A stretch of DNA of 64,000 nucleotides, from NCBI RefSeq assembly GCF_016597725.1, contig NZ_VCGY01000001.1:496001-560000 (forward strand), given 5' to 3'. Source of the stretch: Marinobacter sp. 1-4A. GTDB taxonomy: Bacteria; Pseudomonadota; Gammaproteobacteria; Pseudomonadales; Oleiphilaceae. How positions within the stretch are numbered: the stretch's first letter is position 1; each line of letters begins with the position of its first letter. Below are positions 1 to 8,600 of the stretch, piece by piece. A program made the position numbers and the translations under genes. Under the pieces are notes generated by a model that ran no database searches, had not been told where the DNA came from, and saw only the letters and a program-made list of their open reading frames with translations.

Positions 1-647
1 GGAGCCAACAAGGTATCCTGAGCTTGCATCCCCGCCGCAAGGAAGGGCACCAAACGTGCCGCGATTTCCTGAACCGTGGTATCCACGCCCAACTTGTTAC
101 GCAGAATGTCTTGCAAGGCATCACTACTGGACATAGTGAAAGCCGTGGCTCCCAGCATAAACTGAATGCGCCAGTATCGATCAACGGCCGAAAGCTGGGG
201 CGTCGCCTCCTTCAAAAGGCGCATAAAACGCGCGAAAGGCTCACTGTACTCCTGCTCCAAAAATTTGCGCAAATGCCCCTGCGACTGGGTGTACGCAAGA
301 CCAAGCAACCGCATGAAGATTGAAATACCTTTTTCGTTGCGCTGCGGCATGCGCACTGCACTTTCTGTGAGCGCCCAAAGAGTTTGGTTCAGCGTGGGAG
401 GGCTGCCATCGCAGCGAGCTTCAAGCTCATCAAATGCGCTTTCAAGGGTGGCTGAGAAAGGCGTGAGAAAGCGGCCAAAAACGGCATGGATCAGTGCGTT
501 TTTAGAGCCAAAGTGGTAATTCACAGCGGCAAGGTTTACTTTAGCCTTGCTGGTAATCATACGCAGCGAAGTCTCGGAAAAACCGCGCTCAGCGAAGAGT
601 TCTTCTGCCGCATCAAGGATTCGGTCAACAGTGTCTGGCTGGGCCAT
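1..647 (-). CDS. psrA: PsrA-like TetR-family transcriptional regulator (3' end cut by window edge)
   Basis: The frame opens at ATG 647 and runs off the left edge, giving about 215 residues against roughly 230 for the family. The N-terminus is a TetR helix-turn-helix (ILDAAEELFAERGFSETSL, then NLAAVNYHFGSKNALI). Very close similarity to Pseudomonas PsrA is recognisable from memory, continuing into the ligand domain (IFMRLLGLAYTQSQGHLRK). PsrA proteins sense long-chain fatty acyl signals and control rpoS, beta-oxidation genes and their own gene. Two PsrA-type operators lie just upstream (668-694), so autoregulation is likely. The gene follows the 708-1613 membrane protein in the same direction but has its own regulated leader. 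The family is certain; the PsrA name is strong inference. Confidence 0.85.
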   Translation of the reverse strand, partial: MAQPDTVDRILDAAEELFAERGFSETSLRMITSKAKVNLAAVNYHFGSKNALIHAVFGRFLTPFSATLESAFDELEARCDGSPPTLNQTLWALTESAVRMPQRNEKGISIFMRLLGLAYTQSQGHLRKFLEQEYSEPFARFMRLLKEATPQLSAVDRYWRIQFMLGATAFTMSSSDALQDILRNKLGVDTTVQEIAARLVPFLAAGMQAQDTLLA

Positions 648-667
648 TTTATTTTCAGTGCCTCTAA

Positions 668-694
668 CAAACGTCTGTTTGAAACATACGTTTG
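668..694 (-). promoter_or_regulatory. Two abutting PsrA-type operators upstream of psrA
   Basis: Two palindromes share one base: CAAAC-N4-GTTTG at 668-681 and GAAAC-N4-GTTTG at 681-694. The known PsrA site is a CAAAC/GTTTG inverted pair with a 2-4 base spacer. They lie 21-47 bases before the psrA start codon, where a bound repressor would block its promoter. Confidence 0.7.
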
Positions 695-707
695 AAGCAC
701 ATTTATG

Positions 708-1613
708 TCAAGTTCTCTCCTCCGGCTCCGCCGCAACCGTTTGCCAACCTTGGTCAATAGCCTCCTGATTGCCTTCGAAGAACGCTGCTTGCACCTTGCT
801 ATAGGCTTTTTCGGCTTCAAGCAAATAAATCAGATAAAGCCTTATATGCTCCCGGCGGGACAATGCCTGAGGCAGGGATTTCTGCTCCGACAAGCGTAAG
901 AGGCTACTGAACCGTGTACTTTTCAACGCAGGGTTAAAATCGGCCATGCGGGCGCATTGCCAGATCAACCCCTCTTTGCCCTCAAGATGTTCTGCGTGCT
1001 TTCTGGCATCACGCATTAAGCGCTGGCGTTTGAGCAGCAAATCCAGATAGGACGGCGTAGAAGTATAAACACGGCGAACCACCGGCACACCCAGAAGCAG
1101 AATAATGACAAAGGCCCCAAAACCACCGCCAGCAATCCAGGCGGGCACAAAGCCCGTTAAACCACTGAGAAAAACGACAGCGGCTACAAGTGCGCTAAAA
1201 ACCCACAAATCCCGGCTTCTGCGGGCTGCCGCAACGCTGAAGTTATCCGGCCAGTCATTCATGGCCAGTAGTTCGAAGTCCATCAACAATACCCGGTCGC
1301 ACTGACGCAACATCAACCTTAACTTGCGCTGGCGGGATTCCGCTTGTACCGGCTCTGAGTACTCGTGCTCCTCCGCGTTTGCGTCTGATGCTTGCTTGGG
1401 CCCACTGGCACTTTCTGATGCACTCTCACCAGTACCGCCATCGCTATCTTTCGGGGATGCTGCTGGGGGTGCTGCTACAGGAGCCTGAGGGTCATTGTCG
1501 CTTGGTGCTTTTACAGCTTCCGCAGGCACAGGGTCGGCCGGGCGCCCGGGCCTTAAAACCGCCCCCTGAGCCGTTCCTGTTAATGTCTGTGCGGCGCTCT
1601 GATTCTGAGCCAT
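708..1613 (-). CDS. Two-helix membrane protein of unknown function
   Basis: About 301 residues from ATG 1613; an alternative ATG lies 6 bases upstream at 1619, but the nearest purine-rich stretch (GGATGA) fits the inner start better. Residues 1-90 are a low-complexity Pro/Ala/Ser/Glu-rich segment, probably disordered and cytoplasmic. A hydrophobic block near residues 137-180 (WVFSALVAAVVFLSGL, then GFGAFVIILLLGVPVV) forms two closely spaced membrane helices. A charged, helix-rich C-terminal domain of about 110 residues follows. I recognise no enzyme motif and no family. It lies directly upstream of psrA on the same strand and is divergent from ribE. It could belong to the PsrA-controlled envelope or lipid response, but nothing in the sequence proves it. 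Confidence 0.6.
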   Translation of the reverse strand: MAQNQSAAQTLTGTAQGAVLRPGRPADPVPAEAVKAPSDNDPQAPVAAPPAASPKDSDGGTGESASESASGPKQASDANAEEHEYSEPVQAESRQRKLRLMLRQCDRVLLMDFELLAMNDWPDNFSVAAARRSRDLWVFSALVAAVVFLSGLTGFVPAWIAGGGFGAFVIILLLGVPVVRRVYTSTPSYLDLLLKRQRLMRDARKHAEHLEGKEGLIWQCARMADFNPALKSTRFSSLLRLSEQKSLPQALSRREHIRLYLIYLLEAEKAYSKVQAAFFEGNQEAIDQGWQTVAAEPEERT

Positions 1614-1803
1614 GAACATTCATCCAAATCGGGAGAGAGCCTCGGATACGCAAGGCCCTTACGTATAAAGGGTATCGACAGCACTGCCCATATCTTGAGC
1701 CCGGTTTTCCCTGCACCACCCAGCGCCCATGCTTGGCAACGGCAACCTCGCTCGCTATCCTTTCGTTCCTATACCGCACTCCGCTCTCTAATGAGGTCTG
1801 CTT

Positions 1804-2424
1804 ATGTTCACAGGTATTGTTCAGGGTATTGCTGTTGTAGAAGAGGTTACCGCAGCGACCGGGCTAAGTACCTTCGCGATTCGCTTGCCTGATAACAACG
1901 CCGAGGGCGTTAGCATTGGTGCATCCGTAGCGATCAATGGCACCTGCCTAACCGTTACCAAACAAACGGGCAACACGCTGTTTTTTGATGCCATGCAGGA
2001 AACACTTCGCCTCACAACACTGGGTGATTTGGAGCCGGGGCACGCTGTTAACTTTGAGAGAGCTGCACGAATTGGCGATGAAATTGGTGGCCATCTTCTC
2101 TCGGGGCACATTCACACCAGCGCAAAGGTGGTTGAGATATTACGCCCCGAGAACAATGTTACTATCTGGTTTGACGTTCCAGATGCATGGGCCCGGTATA
2201 TCTTTCCGAAAGGCTATATTGCCATTAACGGTGCCAGCTTAACCATTGGCGAGGTAGAGGGCAGCAGGTTCAACGTTCACTTGATTCCCGAAACCCTGCG
2301 CGCCACAACCTTTGGCAACATAGCTGAAGGCATGAAGGTCAACATTGAAATCGACAGCCAAACGCAAACCATTGTGGACACCTTGGCGCGCTTGGGTTAC
2401 GACCGCCCTGCCCCAGCACTTTAA
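1804..2424 (+). CDS. ribE: Riboflavin synthase, alpha subunit
   Basis: 206 residues, close to the family length. The enzyme dismutates two 6,7-dimethyl-8-ribityllumazine molecules to riboflavin in the cytosol. Two tandem lumazine-binding barrels are visible: the first begins at the signature MFTGIVQG and contains NGTCLTVT, the second contains NGASLTIGEV and VHLIPETL. The linker HLLSGH is typical. The protein is closest to the E. coli RibC type as I recall it. It stands alone on the plus strand, not inside a rib operon, so a second riboflavin synthase may exist elsewhere. No FMN riboswitch is visible in the 190-base leader, which is too short for one plus a promoter. Confidence 0.93.
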   Translation: MFTGIVQGIAVVEEVTAATGLSTFAIRLPDNNAEGVSIGASVAINGTCLTVTKQTGNTLFFDAMQETLRLTTLGDLEPGHAVNFERAARIGDEIGGHLLSGHIHTSAKVVEILRPENNVTIWFDVPDAWARYIFPKGYIAINGASLTIGEVEGSRFNVHLIPETLRATTFGNIAEGMKVNIEIDSQTQTIVDTLARLGYDRPAPAL

Positions 2425-2454
2425 GCTGGGCTAGCATTTGCTAGGGCCCAGCTT
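2423..2454. terminator. Shared hairpin at convergent ends of ribE and rlmG
   Basis: Arms AAGCTGGG and CCCAGCTT enclose a second perfect pair CTAGCA/TGCTAG around a 2-base loop, with only a GG bulge. The hairpin begins in the ribE stop codon and covers the last codons of rlmG, so both genes end in it. Neither side has a T-run, so it may act as an RNA 3' stabiliser or an atypical terminator. Confidence 0.5.
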
Positions 2455-3580
2455 CAAAAACAACAAATTTTGGATCGGCATCCAACTGGCGGACCTGCGA
2501 AAAAAAACGCTGCAGACTTTTGTGGTAACCCAAATGCCGGTTCCCCACCATGATCAGGCGGCCGGTGTTCGATAAATTCTGAGCTGCCTGCTTAAACAGT
2601 CGCAAAGCGATATGATCTCCCACCACCCCACCTTCGTGGAACGGTGGGTTTAGCAGAATACGCTCGAACGGACCCTCACCGTCGGCAATACCATCTGAAT
2701 GCAGAAAAGCTGGCCGGGTTGCCGGGAAGGCAACGCCGGTATTGTGCCGAGCACTTAACACAGCCTGACTGGACACGTCACTGAAGGTCATTTCGATGTC
2801 AGGCCGCTGCGCCAAAGCTCGCAGACCGAGAACGCCGTTACCGCAGGCGAGATCCAATACACGCACCCCGGGTTGGCAAGATTCAAGCGCAGGCTTTAGA
2901 TGGGGCAGCATCAGCCGCGTACCGATATCCAGTTTCTCCCGGGCGAACACCGCAGGCATAGCTTCAACACGCGTACCCTCGGCCTCCAACTCATAGCCCT
3001 TCCACACCCCGGGCCATGTGTCCAACCTTACTTCACCGCGACCAGAGGTTATCAAACGCGCCTTTTTTACCGCCCGGCTTACGGCCTGAACCCTTACCGC
3101 TCCGGCAAACACATCCACGCCGCGATCAGGCAAGTGTTTGATCATGCCAGCAGCCATCAGCGTTCCATCGGGCTTGAGTGCCGCATTGGCCCAGCGCAGC
3201 AGCCATGCCAAGTAGTCGGTTTCGCGGGGAATTTTCAGCAGGATCAGATCGTAAGCGTCAACCGGAGGATTAAGCCAGCTAAAGACTTGCTGTGGCGTTG
3301 TGTGGTCGGGGTTTAAGGCCGCATTTTGCGCGAGTGCAGAACGAAGCTGGGCACTGTCAGCTACTACGTCGGGAGCAAAAGCGGACAATCCCAGCGTCAA
3401 TGCGCCGTACTGATCATCTACCACCAAAACACGCGCATCGGGTGCACTCGTTAAATACTCGAAGGCTTCCTGTAGCAGCAATTCATCGGCGGCATTCCAA
3501 GCGCGAAGGCTCGGATCCTTGGTGCCGGGACGAGTCAGAGTCAGGCTACCACCGGGATACTCCAGCACTGCGGTTGTCAT
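2441..3580 (-). CDS. rlmG: 23S rRNA guanine(1835)-N2-methyltransferase RlmG
   Basis: About 379 residues from ATG 3580; a longer start at 3601 adds seven residues without a better ribosome site, and the E. coli protein aligns from the inner Met. Two domains are seen: an N-terminal degenerate methyltransferase-like half (VLVVDDQYGALTL near residue 50) and a catalytic C-terminal half with the SAM loop VLDLACGNGVLGL and the substrate motif LLNPPFHEGG (NPPF). RlmG makes m2G1835 in 23S rRNA. It faces ribE tail-to-tail and shares a hairpin with it. The related rsmC lies upstream on the same strand, so two paralogous rRNA guanine-N2 methyltransferases are neighbours. Confidence 0.9.
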   Translation of the reverse strand: MTTAVLEYPGGSLTLTRPGTKDPSLRAWNAADELLLQEAFEYLTSAPDARVLVVDDQYGALTLGLSAFAPDVVADSAQLRSALAQNAALNPDHTTPQQVFSWLNPPVDAYDLILLKIPRETDYLAWLLRWANAALKPDGTLMAAGMIKHLPDRGVDVFAGAVRVQAVSRAVKKARLITSGRGEVRLDTWPGVWKGYELEAEGTRVEAMPAVFAREKLDIGTRLMLPHLKPALESCQPGVRVLDLACGNGVLGLRALAQRPDIEMTFSDVSSQAVLSARHNTGVAFPATRPAFLHSDGIADGEGPFERILLNPPFHEGGVVGDHIALRLFKQAAQNLSNTGRLIMVGNRHLGYHKSLQRFFSQVRQLDADPKFVVFEAGP

Positions 3581-3670
3581 ATCAGGCATCCAGAAAAACA
3601 TTCGTTAAAAAGATGCCATTTTAGGCTGATTACTCTAGAAAATAACCCTATTGTTCGTCTTGTTCACTCT

Positions 3671-3703
3671 AAAGAAGCTCTCTCGGAAGAGAGTTTTCTT
3701 TAA
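3671..3703. other. Hairpin with GGAA tetraloop in rlmG-rsmC gap
   Basis: CTCTC-GGAA-GAGAG at 3680-3693, flanked by a weaker outer pairing AAAGA/TCTTT. On the minus strand a pyrimidine-rich tail follows, so it could end the rsmC transcript. On the plus strand it would be the body of the putative small RNA that ends at 3772. Confidence 0.35.
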
Positions 3704-3747
3704 ATCCTTTTGCGGTTAGCTCCGTTTTTTTCCGGATGCCAACCTTT

Positions 3748-3772
3748 GCCCCTCTACCCCAGGGGCTTTTTT
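3748..3772 (+). terminator. Plus-strand intrinsic terminator with no upstream gene
   Basis: Perfect stem GCCCCT/AGGGGC with a seven-base loop, followed at once by six T on the plus strand. Both flanking genes (rlmG and rsmC) are on the minus strand, and the nearest plus-strand gene, ribE, already ends at 2424. The terminator therefore implies a short plus-strand transcript inside the gap. Confidence 0.7.
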
Positions 3773-3774
3773 CG

Positions 3775-4836
3775 TTATTGGCCCCGAAAAGCTCGATAAA
3801 CCGTAAAGCGCCGGTCTTCGTGCAAGCGTTCAACCCGCCCTATATGGCGTTTGATCAACGCCTCGTATGGCAGAAAACTGTTGGCCACCAACCGTAACTC
3901 TCCCCCCGGAAGCAAGTGCCGTTTCACGTCCTGTAGGAACGTCTCGGTCATTGATGTATCGGTTTTTACACCGCTATGAAAAGGAGGGTTGCTGATAACA
4001 GCGGACCAATAGCCCTCGATTCCCGAAAGACCATCAGAAGCGAAAATGGAGCCGGCAGCCTTGTTACTGCGATAGGTTTCTCGTGCGCAAATAACCGCCT
4101 GAGATTGAACGTCTACACCATCAACACCTACAACCGGCAGCCCTCGCGCAGCCCGCCATGCTTGTACCCATGCACCAATAACACCCGCACCACAGGCGAA
4201 ATCGAGTACTCGGTCAGCTTTAACTGGGAACTCTGCCAAAGTCTCCAGCAACATGTGGGTACCCTTATCCAAATCATTCTGGCTAAAAATGCCGGGTAAA
4301 CCGGCAACCTCAAGAGCTATCCCCGCACACTCAACCTGGCTCCAGCCCAGCCAATCCTGAACCCGGAACTCCGAGGCTGGCTCAACCGCGTCTGCACACC
4401 AAACCTGACAATGGCGCGCACTGTCTGCTTTTGATGCCTGCGGCGCAATTGCTTTCAATTGTTTGACGGCCCCCGCGATACCCTCTTTTTTCTCGCCGAT
4501 CAGAAGTAGGCGGGCGTTTGGTTTTGCCAGTGAACGCGCCAGCGCAAGCCGCATTTCCAGTTCCGCGCGGGCTTTGGGTAAAAAAACAACCAGAGTGTCG
4601 TAGCGGTTGTCGGTAAGTGCGGGGTCATCATAACCAAAGCAGGCCTGCCAACTGCCATGGCCCTCCAACGCACGAAAAACCCCTGCGTGTTCGCTCATGG
4701 CAAGGCCGCTGTGAGAAAGTTCAGACAACAGATGTGCCGATGCCACACCCAATAGAGCCAGTGAGCCGGATAACAGGTGCTGGTTTTTAAGCAGCACCTG
4801 ATGGGAATTAGGTAGGCCGGAGCCAGATATACTCAT
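3775..4836 (-). CDS. rsmC: 16S rRNA guanine(1207)-N2-methyltransferase RsmC
   Basis: 353 residues, matching the family. The N-terminal half is a degenerate methyltransferase fold. The C-terminal half carries the SAM-binding loop [14 protein letters not shown] near residue 213 and the catalytic [11 protein letters not shown] motif near residue 284. The Asn-Pro-Pro-Phe motif defines exocyclic guanine-amine methylation. RsmC makes m2G1207 of 16S rRNA in the 30S particle. It lies 30 bases downstream of the carbonic anhydrase gene and may be cotranscribed with it. No strong Shine-Dalgarno sequence precedes the ATG. Confidence 0.9.
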   Translation of the reverse strand: MSISGSGLPNSHQVLLKNQHLLSGSLALLGVASAHLLSELSHSGLAMSEHAGVFRALEGHGSWQACFGYDDPALTDNRYDTLVVFLPKARAELEMRLALARSLAKPNARLLLIGEKKEGIAGAVKQLKAIAPQASKADSARHCQVWCADAVEPASEFRVQDWLGWSQVECAGIALEVAGLPGIFSQNDLDKGTHMLLETLAEFPVKADRVLDFACGAGVIGAWVQAWRAARGLPVVGVDGVDVQSQAVICARETYRSNKAAGSIFASDGLSGIEGYWSAVISNPPFHSGVKTDTSMTETFLQDVKRHLLPGGELRLVANSFLPYEALIKRHIGRVERLHEDRRFTVYRAFRGQ

Positions 4837-4866
4837 GGATTGGATGATGCCGTTTTGCAGTGAAGT

Positions 4867-5547
4867 CTATGCTTTTTTCTGACGGCCAGAGCGCACAGGG
4901 CGCAATATCAGCTCATCAATGCTGTTCTGCTTTACTTGCTCCCAGCTTTCGGCGCTGGAGGCAGACAACCCCATATCCCGCAGTATGCCGTCGGCCAAGT
5001 CATACACAAAACCGTGAACATTCAACCGCTGGCCGCGTTTCCAGGCTTCTTGCACAATGCTGTTCTGGCACACATGCCCAACCTGCTCAATAACATTCAG
5101 TTCACACAATCGATCAGCTTGGTCATGTTCGTTATCACAGCTGCTGAGGACGGTCTGATGGCGGTCTCGAACATCCTGCACATGTCTCAGCCAGTTTCCG
5201 ATAAGACCAAAACCTTCGTTGCGCAAAGCCGTTCTGATGCCCCCGCAGCCATAATGTCCAACTACAAGAACATGCTTAACCTTCAGCACTTCTATGGCGA
5301 ACTGCAAAACGGAAAGGCAGTTGAAGTCAGTGTGTACCACAACGTTGGCCACGTTCCGGTGCACAAAAAGCTCGCCCGGAGGCATATCAACAATTTGGTT
5401 GGCGGGCACTCGGCTATCGGCGCAGCCAATCCAAAGATATTCCGGCGCCTGTTGGCTCGACAGGCGTTGAAAAAACTGTGGATCATCGGCCTTGATGCCT
5501 TCAGCCCAAGCTCGGTTTTTCTCAAGAACGTGGTCAAGTTGCCCCAT
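4867..5547 (-). CDS. can: Beta-class carbonic anhydrase
   Basis: 226 residues, typical of Can. The enzyme interconverts CO2 and bicarbonate in the cytosol and supplies bicarbonate for carboxylases. The zinc ligands are visible as C42 and D44-R46 in CADSRVPA, then H98 and C101 in GHYGCGG. GGAG precedes the ATG at good distance. A 10-bp inverted repeat (5564-5595) lies just upstream of the ribosome site. The next gene downstream is rsmC; the next upstream is gdhB, on the same strand but separated by 100 bases. Confidence 0.94.
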   Translation of the reverse strand: MGQLDHVLEKNRAWAEGIKADDPQFFQRLSSQQAPEYLWIGCADSRVPANQIVDMPPGELFVHRNVANVVVHTDFNCLSVLQFAIEVLKVKHVLVVGHYGCGGIRTALRNEGFGLIGNWLRHVQDVRDRHQTVLSSCDNEHDQADRLCELNVIEQVGHVCQNSIVQEAWKRGQRLNVHGFVYDLADGILRDMGLSASSAESWEQVKQNSIDELILRPVRSGRQKKA

Positions 5548-5563
5548 TCACAGACTCCATTTA

Positions 5564-5595
5564 GTGATTCCCGATCGCAATTGAACGGGAATCAC
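5564..5595. repeat. 10-bp inverted repeat between gdhB and can
   Basis: Perfect arms GTGATTCCCG and CGGGAATCAC with a 12-base loop. It sits between the gdhB stop and the can ribosome site. With no T-run it is not a standard terminator; it may end the gdhB message weakly or act as a leader hairpin or operator for can. Confidence 0.4.
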
Positions 5596-5647
5596 GGCCT
5601 CAGCGCAATACTCAGTTTGTCTGAATCAAGTCAAAAGCCGCATCTGG

Positions 5648-8600
5648 CTACTCGCTATGAGGCTGATGCAACGTGCTTTGCGCTAGATCCAGCAACTCGC
5701 GCAGTGCCACCGAGAACATCGCATATTCCGGCTCCCCTACGCCTTTAAGCTCAACCAGCATGGATTTCCAGCGTTGGATCATGTGTTCATGCCGTTGTTT
5801 CCAGCTTTCTACGCACTCCGGCAAATCCTCTGGCTTTTCCGCTAAATTCAGCACGCCTGTGGTTAGTGCCCTTTGTTGCCAACCTAGATCTTCACGGAAG
5901 CTCTCCCTTGCCAGCGCCTGCCAATGGGAAGCAGGCGTGAGGCTCGCGATCGTAGAGCCAAACCAGTTGAGATCAAGCAGGTCACCCAATTGGTAGTAAA
6001 GGTTTGCGACGGTTTTCAGAGGCATACCTGTGGCCTTCTGGGCCTCTGTTATACCCAGCGAGGAGTAGAGATACCCTGTACCAGCCAATACGGAGGCCAA
6101 CTCCGCAGGCAGCCCGGCTTTTTCCAATTCCTTGTTGCGCTCTTCCCATTCTGCCCGTGCTTGGCCCTCTAGGTAGTCTGGCAGGCCAGACGTTATGGCC
6201 CATACACTGTCGGCAAAGCGTTCCATGTGCCCTTCAATGCTCAGCTCCGCGCGGCGGTTACGTAGTAACCATTGCACAGATCTGCGCATCAGGCGCATCA
6301 GGTCGCCCATCAGCTCTATTTGCAACTGGGCTGGAATGTGGAAATCCAGATCTTCGATCTTGTCCCACCAGCAGTCGATCCGGAACACGTCTCTGGCGAT
6401 CAACCACGCCAAGGCTATGGTTGCCGCATCGGCGCCGGTAGACTGGCTCAGGCGTTCCACAAAGGTAATACCCATGTGGTTGACCATATCGTTTGCAATC
6501 TGCGTGGCAATAATCTCCCGCCGTAACTGGTGTTCTCCAAGCTCTTTCGAAAACTTCTGGGTTAACTCGCGGGGGAATACCTTGTACATCTCCCGGGCAA
6601 GTATTGGAATGTCCGGCAAGCTGCTGTCTATGAGTATTTGCTTCAAATCACCTTTCACGTAGGCAATCATGACCGCCAGCTCTGGCCGGGTAAGCCCCTG
6701 CTTGTTCAACTTGCGCTCGTTCAGCGCTTCGTCGTCCGGCAGGAATTCCAGCGCCCGGTTTAGTTTGCCTTCGCTTTCAAAGGTATTCATCAATCGGCGA
6801 TATTCTTCAAGGCGAGCAGCTGCGTCCTCATTGGCAATACTGATTGCTTGGGTTTGCCGATAGTTGTTCTTGAGCACAAGCGCAGATACATCGCTGGTCA
6901 TGTCTTCCAGCATAACGTTCCGCTGCTTGGCGGTTAGATCGCCCATGGCAACGCTGCGGTTGAGCAGAATCTTCATGTTAACTTCGTGGTCCGAGCAATC
7001 GACACCACCGGAGTTATCAATAAAGTCGGTATTCAGGCGCCCGCCTTTTAGTGCGTATTCGATGCGGCCAAGCTGGGTCATACCCAGATTTCCACCCTCA
7101 CCGACGATGGTGCAGCGCAAATCTCCACCGTTGATCCGCACACCATCGTTGGCCTTGTCGCCCACATCACTGTGCGACTCACTACTGCTTTTAATGTAGG
7201 TGCCTATACCACCCACCCAAAGCAAATCGACCTTAGCCTTCAGGATATGGGAGATCAGCATGTTCGGGGGCACCCGATCCGAGTTGATACCGAGCAGTTT
7301 CTTCATTTCCGGGCTAACGGGTATGGACTTTGCGCTGCGGCTGAATACACCGCCGCCTTTGGAGATCAGCTTCTCGTCGTAGTCTGTCCAGGCTGAGCGG
7401 GGCATTTCGAACAGCCGCTTGCGTTCTTTGTAACTCTTGGCTGCATCTGGCGACGGATCTACAAAGATATGAATGTGGTTAAACGCAGCTACCAGCTTGG
7501 TTTTCTCCGAGCTCAATAGCCCGTTGCCAAAAACATCACCAGCCATGTCGCCGATGCCAATGGCGGTAAACTCATCAACCGCCGGATTGATACCCACTTC
7601 ACGGAAGTGTCGCTCAACAGACACCCAAGCACCGGAGGCGGTGATACCCATCTTCTTGTGGTCGTAGCCGTTACTGCCACCAGAGGCAAAAGCATCCCCC
7701 ATCCAGAAGCCATATTCCGCAGCCAGACCATTGGCAATATCAGAAAATGTAGCTGTGCCTTTGTCTGCCGCAACCACCAAGTAATGATCATCCGAATCAT
7801 GGCGCACAACACGGTCAGGCGGCTGAATGCCAGCATCCACCAAGTTATCGGTAATATCGAGCAAGCCACGGATAAACGTTTTGTAGGCCGCAACACCCTC
7901 CGCTTGGAAGGCTTCACGATCAGAAGAATCCGGCAGCCGCTTGGCAACAAAGCCACCCTTAGCCCCCACCGGCACAATGACCGCGTTCTTAACTTGCTGG
8001 GCTTTTACCAGCCCCAATACTTCCGTTCGATAATCCTCAAACCGATCAGACCAACGCAGACCGCCTCGCGCAACTTTGCCGCCGCGCAAGTGAACACCCT
8101 CTACTCGCGGTGAATACACGAAGATTTCGTAAACAGGCAGCGGAAGCGGCATGTCCGGAATGCTGGAAGGATCGAACTTCACGCTGATATAAGGTTTTGG
8201 CCCACCGGCCTCGTCCAGTTGGTAATAGTTGGTGCGCAATGTAGCCTGCATCAACTCCAAGTAAAGGCGCAAAACACGGTCTTCACTGAGGTTGGAAACC
8301 TCTTCCAGCCCGGCATTGAACTCAATCTCTAGCTTTTGCTGTGCAGCCTCACACTTACCCTTGCTTTGAAAACGGTCCGGGTTGAACCGCACGTCAAAGT
8401 ACTCAAGCAGGATTCGGGTGAGATCAACATGATTCACCAGCGTGTTTGAAATAAATGTTTGGCTGTTGGAGAAGCGAATTTGGCGCATGTAGCGTGCATA
8501 GGTACGCAGCAGGGCAATTTCCCGCCAGCTCATATATGAGGTTATGAGCATCCGGTTAAACGCGTCATTTTCTGCTTCGCCGTACCAAACCCGGTGGAAC

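Noticed and set aside
1620..1803. Possible FMN riboswitch before ribE
   Set aside because: The leader is shorter than needed for an RFN element plus promoter, and no RFN core helices are visible.
4936..5748. 270-codon plus-strand frame over can and the gdhB end
   Set aside because: It is antisense to the carbonic anhydrase gene with its complete zinc site; no homology in this frame.
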